Shown piece by piece: positions 37,601 through 42,092 of a DNA stretch of 42,092 nt. Under the pieces are notes generated by a model that made no database searches, was not told the DNA's origin, and worked only from the letters and a program-made list of their open reading frames with translations. This DNA comes from Halieaceae bacterium (GTDB taxonomy: Bacteria; Pseudomonadota; Gammaproteobacteria; Pseudomonadales; Halieaceae): positions 1 through 42,092 of the forward strand of contig CACOYM010000016.1 in assembly GCA_902631395.1 (NCBI GenBank), given 5' to 3'. The first letter of the stretch is position 1, and every line of letters starts with the position of its first letter. A program made the translations under genes and the position numbers.

Positions 37601-38910
37601 GAGGCGGGCTTCCTGCGCCGCGGGCGCGATCGGCGTCTGCTTTCGCTCTCATGGCGCCCTCGTTTGCTTCCCACGAGTTCGGGGTATTGAAGCTGCTGCG
37701 CGTTCCAAAATGCACTGCATTCATCATTCACTTCGCTGCTGGCCTCTCGCAGCAGTCGAAGATCGAACGCTGCACGGAACCAACGATGGGCCAGCAGGTC
37801 CTTGATTTTCTTGGGTGGACGCCGCTCTAGTCGGGGTTGCAGGTCCCATATGTCGCGCATGGCAAAAGAAAAGCGCTTTGGTATGGCCAGATGCTGACAA
37901 GTTTCTTGCACTATTTGCTGCCCTGCGATGTGCATTGCCTGAAGAGCAGACTCGCCTCGAGCCATCAGTTCACCCGCACGCCTCTCAGCAGCAGGCCACA
38001 AAAGTGCCGCCAACAAAAATGCGGGTGTCACGGGTCTATCCTCAGCCACTCTGTGATCAGTATCGGTCATCGCTTGGTGCTGCAACTGCCGTGCTGCACT
38101 AGCATGATTGGCAACGTTAATACCATCCCCCATCAAGTGTTTCAGCAGATCATGCTCGCGCAGTAGCGCAAAGGCGGGCGCCGAGAAGCCATTCATGAAC
38201 AACTTGAGCCACTCGTCAAATAACCTCGCAGACGGAATATCTCGCAACAAGATTCCAGTCTCTGCGATAGCGTTGCGAGTGCTGGGTTCGATCTCGAACT
38301 TTAGGCGTGCAGCGAATCTTAAAACCCGCAGCATACGCACGGGATCCTCACGATAGCGATCAGCGGGTGTACCGATGATGCGGATGACGCGGGCTGTAAC
38401 GTCAGCTTGCCCATTCATTTTGTCAATGAGTGCATGCGCTGTGGTGTCGTAATAAAGCGCATTGATCGTCAGGTCGCGCCGCCGTGCGTCGTCATCGAGG
38501 GAGCCATAGACGTTGTCGCGAAGTAAACGGCCGGATTGGCTCGCTTGGGCCGCCGGATCCGAGCCCTCCGTGTCATGATGGCCACGGAAAGTTGTGACCT
38601 CGATGATATCCCGGCCTGATCGAACATGAACGATTTGAAAGCGGCGGCCGATAATGCGAGCGCTGCGAAAGCATCGCTTGATTTGCTCAGGTGTGGCGTT
38701 GGTGGCGACGTCGAAGTCTTTGGGTTTTTTCCCTAGAAGGAGGTCTCGGACGGCGCCACCCACGACGTAAGCGTCAAAGCCCCGATCTTGCAGCCGCTCG
38801 ACTACGTGAATTGCCCCTGAGGAAAAATCACTGGACTCAAACACGACTGCGCGGTGCTCTATGCTCAACAGATTGATATAGCGTGCATTCCAGCAATATC
38901 CCTGTGTCAA
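37597..38910 (-). CDS. pcnB: poly(A) polymerase I
   Basis: Adds 3' poly(A) tails that promote RNA decay. Nucleotidyltransferase core with YVVGGAVRDLLLGKKPKDFDVAT (the two catalytic Asp in DFD), RCFRSARIIGRRFQIVHV and EVTTFRG. RRRDLTINALYYD and the RNA-binding EDPVRMLRVLRFAARLKFEI, which separates poly(A) from CCA enzymes in this family, follow. The Arg-rich tail (RRRSRPRRRKPAS) is usual. 437 residues from the start used; a shorter start is possible since the first 25 residues are not conserved. Confidence 0.95.
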   Translation of the reverse strand: MTQGYCWNARYINLLSIEHRAVVFESSDFSSGAIHVVERLQDRGFDAYVVGGAVRDLLLGKKPKDFDVATNATPEQIKRCFRSARIIGRRFQIVHVRSGRDIIEVTTFRGHHDTEGSDPAAQASQSGRLLRDNVYGSLDDDARRRDLTINALYYDTTAHALIDKMNGQADVTARVIRIIGTPADRYREDPVRMLRVLRFAARLKFEIEPSTRNAIAETGILLRDIPSARLFDEWLKLFMNGFSAPAFALLREHDLLKHLMGDGINVANHASAARQLQHQAMTDTDHRVAEDRPVTPAFLLAALLWPAAERRAGELMARGESALQAMHIAGQQIVQETCQHLAIPKRFSFAMRDIWDLQPRLERRPPKKIKDLLAHRWFRAAFDLRLLREASSEVNDECSAFWNAQQLQYPELVGSKRGRHESESRRRSRPRRRKPAS

Positions 38911-38993
38911 CCGACGTGGTTATTCTAGGATCATGGAAAGCCTTGACGCTATGATGCGTGAGGTGGGTCGGAGAGTCAGGGGGCGCTGCTGTG

Positions 38994-39098
38994 AAAAAAG
39001 GCCCAACGCAAAGAAACATGGGGAAGTCGCCTTCCCCACCCAGGTCCGTTATGACATCGTTTTTCTTATTGGGCCGGTTATTATTATTTAGGCTCTGT
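38994..39098 (-). ncRNA. candidate small RNA in the crcZ position
   Basis: A predicted transcript of about 105 nt starts about 12 nt below a sigma-54 promoter. It carries A-rich AANAANAA-type motifs (AAATAATAATAA at 39079-39090 and AATAAGAAAAAC near 39060-39070). It closes with a strong GGGGAAG-GCGA-CTTCCCC hairpin (39020-39037) inside a GGCCCAA/TTGGGCC stem (39069-39075 with 39000-39006), followed by six T. Pseudomonas CrcZ lies in the same place, between cbrB and pcnB, is CbrB/sigma-54 dependent and sequesters Hfq/Crc through such motifs. CrcZ is several times longer, so homology is inferred from position and design only. Confidence 0.6.
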
Positions 39099-39107
39099 CT
39101 AACGATG

Positions 39108-39123
39108 TGCAGGCGGCATGCCA
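39108..39123 (-). promoter_or_regulatory. sigma-54 promoter
   Basis: On the minus strand TGGCATGCCGCCTGCA fits the -24/-12 consensus TGGCACG-N4-TTGCA, with exactly 10 nt between GG and GC. It points toward the small RNA and pcnB and lies next to a sigma-54 activator gene. Confidence 0.7.
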
Positions 39124-39197
39124 CATTGGGAAAATCCCGAGAAAACACTAACTTGTCCATATTTTGACCGGTTTCGGCGAGAGATGCATCGTATGAG

Positions 39198-39224
39198 TGT
39201 TACGTATTTGCACCAGTGTGTTAC
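39198..39224. promoter_or_regulatory. paired TGTTAC boxes, probable activator-binding sites
   Basis: TGTTAC at 39198-39203 and 39219-39224, spaced 21 bp (two helical turns), lie about 75-115 bp upstream of the sigma-54 promoter. This is a usual place for enhancer sites. The same box and its complement occur upstream of the activator gene (40656, 40690). Confidence 0.5.
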
Positions 39225-39248
39225 GGAAATTCACTAAATTAGTACGAA

Positions 39249-40607
39249 TCACGCGATACGTTGCTTATTGCGAGGAATGCCAAAGCGTTGCCGTCGCTCC
39301 CATAGACACTTCCGGCTGATGCCCAATTTCTGAGCAAGCTCTGTTTCGTTCATTGCGTCTTGGTGCTCCAAAACAAACCGTTGGAAATAATCTTCAAGTG
39401 AGAGCTCCTCGGTCGTCTCCGGTCCCTCAGAGGTCGAGGCGGCCCGATGGGGCTCGGAAGACGATGCAGCCTCTTGTGCTGGCCCGGTTGGGCTGTGGGA
39501 GAGACTGAGAGCTAGTGAGGCGCCTTCAGACATCACCATTGCGCGCTCGATGACGTTCTGCAACTCCCGTACGTTTCCTGGCCAATCATGAGAAGCAATC
39601 TGTTCGACACTGTCTTGTGATAGAGGCCGCACTGGCAGCCCCAGTCGATGCGCGTGCTGTTGAATAAACCACTCTGCCATCGCCAAGATATTGTGGCCTC
39701 GCTCTCGTAACGGTGGAATAGCGATTCGCAGTACATCGATCCGGTAGAACAGATCCTGGCGAAACGCATTTTTTGCAGCGAGTGCAGATAAATCGCGGTG
39801 GGTTGCGCAAATAAGTCTGACGTCCACTTTCTTGCTGCTGACTGAGCCAATCTGGCGTATTTCGCCCTCCTGAATAAATCGAAGCAAACGAGCTTGAGCC
39901 GGCAGTGGTAATTCCCCAATTTCGTCTAGAAACAGGGTGCCGCTGTCTGCCGCCTCAATCAGGCCAATTCGATTCCTGGTTGCGCCCGTAAAGGCGCCTT
40001 TTTCGTATCCGAACAGTTCCGCCTCAATCAGGGTGTCTGGAATGGCAGCGCAATTGACGGAGATCAACGGCCGAGCTGATCTGCTACCTAGGTTGTGTAT
40101 TTCGCGCGCAGCAAGCTCCTTGCCCGTCCCCGTCTCACCCACGATTAAAACAGATGAATCAGTGGATGCGGCGCGCTGAACATTGCGTTGCAATGTGGCC
40201 ATCAAGGGGCACCCTTCGTGCTGAAAATGATGAACAAGTGGTTTACCGTTTTCTTGGGCGACCAACTCCTTACAAAGTGCTATCAACCATTGCGCGATTG
40301 ACTCGAGGGACGCTGATCGAGGATGTGCGTCGACGGCGCCATCGCGCGCCACCTGCATAATACGGGCTGTATTGCTTTGCGGCAGTAAAGCGGCGACTGG
40401 CTTAGGCCACACCTGTCTGCTCAGCTTTGCCAATGAGTCGGCATGGAGATGCTGCCCGATAACGTACAGGTCAGCGTCTGGGTGCCACTCATTCAGGCTG
40501 TCTCGCTCCCGCGCGTCACTCTCGCATAGGTCGATACCGGCTGACTGCAGGCGAATCGCCAATTCCTTTTGCAGAGTCGGGTCATTGTCAATCAGTTGAA
40601 TACGCAT
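39249..40607 (-). CDS. CbrB-like sigma-54 transcription activator with degenerate receiver
   Basis: Bacterial enhancer-binding protein of 452 residues. The N-terminal 115 residues follow a response-regulator fold (IQLIDNDPTLQKELAIRLQSAG) but read DLYVIGQHL where the phospho-acceptor Asp is expected. The switch Thr and Lys positions are also changed. The AAA+ domain is complete: VGETGTGKEL, GYEKGAFTGA (sigma-54 contact loop), GTLFLDEIGELP and DWPGNVRELQ. The C-terminal Fis-type helix-turn-helix ELAQKLGISRKCLWERRQRFGIP is very like Pseudomonas CbrB. Gene position (gluQRS side, then pcnB) also matches cbrB, but the kinase gene cbrA is missing. It likely works by phosphorylation-independent control. 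Confidence 0.88.
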   Translation of the reverse strand: MRIQLIDNDPTLQKELAIRLQSAGIDLCESDARERDSLNEWHPDADLYVIGQHLHADSLAKLSRQVWPKPVAALLPQSNTARIMQVARDGAVDAHPRSASLESIAQWLIALCKELVAQENGKPLVHHFQHEGCPLMATLQRNVQRAASTDSSVLIVGETGTGKELAAREIHNLGSRSARPLISVNCAAIPDTLIEAELFGYEKGAFTGATRNRIGLIEAADSGTLFLDEIGELPLPAQARLLRFIQEGEIRQIGSVSSKKVDVRLICATHRDLSALAAKNAFRQDLFYRIDVLRIAIPPLRERGHNILAMAEWFIQQHAHRLGLPVRPLSQDSVEQIASHDWPGNVRELQNVIERAMVMSEGASLALSLSHSPTGPAQEAASSSEPHRAASTSEGPETTEELSLEDYFQRFVLEHQDAMNETELAQKLGISRKCLWERRQRFGIPRNKQRIA

Positions 40608-40655
40608 AGCACCCCTCTAACGAATTGATTTTTCTAATCAGGAATTCACTCAAAA

Positions 40656-40695
40656 TGTTACCGCGAAGTGTCACCGTACGAGTGGAAAGGTAACA
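40656..40695. promoter_or_regulatory. TGTTAC/GTAACA boxes upstream of the activator gene
   Basis: TGTTAC (40656-40661) and the inverted GTAACA (40690-40695) flank a 28-bp spacer, 49-88 bp upstream of the start. They match the boxes before the small RNA and suggest autoregulation. Confidence 0.45.
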
Positions 40696-40709
40696 CATAT
40701 CGTCTGCTG

Positions 40710-41585
40710 TCAATTCCCAACTGGGAGTGACCAGTGCTCAGTCGAGTGCTCAAGGATGTCCATTACAGTGGTCGCAGATTCTGGCGGCGGCGTTTGTTTC
40801 AGGTGCGAGAGGGCGCTACGAAGGTTCTGAGCGGCGAAATCTACTTCCAATGCTGCTGCGCCGGTCTGTTTGCTGAGCTTGTTACCTAGCGCGTTATTTA
40901 CAAGGGTTACATGGGCGTAATGGGGTGGCTCAAGGCCCAATACTTGCTGTAACCAGCGTTGGCGATAGGTGGAATCAAGCAAGTCAGCTCCGCGAACAAT
41001 TGAATTGAATTGAGGTTGTGCGTCGCCCACTGCCGCTGCAAGTTGATAGGCGTACAGACCATCGCGACGCTTCACAATAAAATCGCGAGGCACAGCCCTG
41101 CTTTCAAGCAGCTGTGGCCCAAGAAATCGATCGTCAAACTCATAGGTTTGCGCCGTGTCGAACCGCACGCGCAAGCTATGCGGCTCGTAGGTCGTTACCT
41201 CGCGACTTGCACAGTCTTGGCCGCAGGTTCCATGAATCGACAGTGTCGCGCGCGTGCAGCGACACCGGAACAAACAACCGGCTTGACTCAACTGATAAAG
41301 TGCGTGCTCAAAGCGATCACTTTCCAGGGACTGATATGTCACCGGTCCATCCCATTCGAGGCCATGTTTCTGCAGCGCAAAGGTGATGTGTTCGACACTG
41401 CCGTCAACTTGTCTTAGGGGGTCTATATCATCAATTCTTAGTGCCCAGCTGCCCTGATGGTGGCGAGCATCAAGAAAGCTTGCCAGGGCCGCAACGAGGG
41501 ATCCTGCGTGCAGGGGGCCAGTAGGGGAAGGCGCGAAGCGTCCTCGGTAGTGAGGTGTAACGCGCTCAATGGGCGTTATGATCAA
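40710..41585 (-). CDS. gluQ: glutamyl-Q tRNA(Asp) synthetase
   Basis: A truncated glutamyl-tRNA synthetase paralogue that glutamylates queuosine in tRNA-Asp. [17 protein letters not shown] is the HIGH motif. [21 protein letters not shown] holds the zinc Cys set, DDRFLGPQ and [16 protein letters not shown] follow, and [11 protein letters not shown] is the KMSKS motif. No anticodon domain is present, as expected. I chose the TTG at 41585, which overlaps the dksA stop (TTGA) and has AGGA upstream; ATG 41636 would overlap dksA by 55 nt. The dksA-gluQ pair is conserved. Confidence 0.93.
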   Translation of the reverse strand: MIITPIERVTPHYRGRFAPSPTGPLHAGSLVAALASFLDARHHQGSWALRIDDIDPLRQVDGSVEHITFALQKHGLEWDGPVTYQSLESDRFEHALYQLSQAGCLFRCRCTRATLSIHGTCGQDCASREVTTYEPHSLRVRFDTAQTYEFDDRFLGPQLLESRAVPRDFIVKRRDGLYAYQLAAAVGDAQPQFNSIVRGADLLDSTYRQRWLQQVLGLEPPHYAHVTLVNNALGNKLSKQTGAAALEVDFAAQNLRSALSHLKQTPPPESATTVMDILEHSTEHWSLPVGN

Positions 41586-42092
41586 CCGAGTTCCTGCCGC
41601 TCCTTGATTTCTGCCAACGTCTTGCAGTCGATGCAAAGTGTTGCCGTTGGGCGCGCCTCGAGCCGTTGAATGCCGATCTCGATGCCACAGGCGTCGCAGT
41701 AGCCGTAGTCGTCGTTTTGCAAACGATCCAGCGTAGAGTCGATTTTCTTTATGAGCTTGCGCTCTCTGTCACGAGTTCGAAGCTCTAGACTAAATTCTTC
41801 TTCTTGAGTCGCTCTATCGGCTGGATCAGGGAAGTTAGCTGCCTCGTCTTTCATATGCGATACGGTACGAGAGACCTCATCAACTAGCTCGCCCCGCCAG
41901 TTCAGCAAGATGCCGCGGAAATGATCGATTTGCTCGTCGTTCATGTAATTCTCACCACGTCCTGGCTTGTAGGGCTTGAAGTCGTCGAATTTCTGAAGTT
42001 GACCGACGGCCCGGGCAATCTTCCCCGTTGACTTTTTTTTGGTTGCCACTTTTTTCTTGGCGGTCGCTTTTTTGGTGGGCGTCTTTTTCGCT
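41582..42092 (-). CDS. dksA: RNA polymerase-binding factor DksA, 5' end probably outside window
   Basis: Works with ppGpp to reset transcription in starvation; it binds the polymerase secondary channel. The coiled coil with the tip DxxDxA motif ([14 protein letters not shown]) and the C4 zinc finger ([27 protein letters not shown]) are complete. A GTG at 42049 could start it. However, the frame stays open to the window edge through a Lys/Ala/Thr-rich stretch ([15 protein letters not shown]) continuous with the N-terminus, so the real start is probably beyond the edge. Confidence 0.95.
   Translation of the reverse strand, partial: AKKTPTKKATAKKKVATKKKSTGKIARAVGQLQKFDDFKPYKPGRGENYMNDEQIDHFRGILLNWRGELVDEVSRTVSHMKDEAANFPDPADRATQEEEFSLELRTRDRERKLIKKIDSTLDRLQNDDYGYCDACGIEIGIQRLEARPTATLCIDCKTLAEIKERQELG

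Noticed and set aside
38837-39160. 107-codon frame between pcnB and the activator gene
   Set aside because: It covers the promoter, hairpin and terminator of the candidate small RNA and has no conserved protein sequence.

Overview
The window is a chromosomal stretch from a gammaproteobacterium. The core gene order closely follows the Pseudomonas pattern: rlmE-ftsH-folP-glmM-secG-tRNA-Leu, then tRNA-fMet-rimP-nusA-infB-rbfA-truB-rpsO-pnp, then acs, panC-panB-folK-pcnB, a CbrB-like regulator, gluQRS and dksA. Protein sequences and extra genes (a VC_2705-type sodium:solute symporter pair, a large TonB-dependent receptor, a deoxynucleoside kinase between panB and folK) suggest a marine relative such as the Cellvibrionales/Halieaceae type. 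That placement is inference. tpiA, which lies between glmM and secG in Pseudomonas, is absent here.

Layout. 1-5361: housekeeping genes on the + strand, ending in tRNA-Leu(GAG). 5362-17825: an integrative element of about 12.5 kb inserted at the 3' end of that tRNA. It is bounded by a perfect 14-bp direct repeat of the tRNA end (5348-5361 and 17812-17825) and starts with a tyrosine recombinase. Its cargo is dominated by DNA-metabolism proteins: an SF3/D5-type helicase interrupted by a frameshift at a (CAGGG)4 repeat, a stand-alone DndB-like DGQHR protein, a small protein ending in an SSB-type tail (DNDDIPF), a DEDDh exonuclease, a PcfJ-like protein and RmuC. Two membrane-associated proteins and one secreted protein of unknown function follow. 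I see no capsid, packaging or conjugation genes, so it looks like a non-autonomous island or satellite. Two different repeats of about 77-97 bp, each present twice, show that it was assembled by module duplication. 17826-18438: decayed flank with a possible transposase relic.

18439-27417: a well-formed sigma-70 promoter drives initiator tRNA and the rimP-nusA-infB-rbfA-truB-rpsO-pnp translation and RNA cluster, closed by a strong terminator. 27533-34711: TonB-dependent receptor and acetyl-CoA synthetase on the - strand, and divergently a DUF4212/sodium:solute symporter pair. Together these suggest uptake and activation of a short carboxylate such as acetate. 34708-42092 on the - strand, read from the right: dksA, gluQRS, a sigma-54 activator, a probable small RNA, pcnB, folK, a deoxynucleoside kinase, panB and panC.

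The most interesting regulatory locus is 38994-40695. A CbrB-like sigma-54 activator has a receiver domain without the phospho-acceptor Asp, and no cbrA kinase gene lies next to it. It faces a GG-N10-GC sigma-54 promoter that would transcribe a short A-rich RNA with a terminator, in exactly the position of Pseudomonas crcZ (between cbrB and pcnB). TGTTAC/GTAACA boxes lie upstream of both the RNA and the activator gene. The most interesting mobile-DNA observations are the SSB-tail protein, the repeat-frameshifted helicase, and paired 11-bp-spaced GGTAT repeats about 80 bp inside each end of the element.
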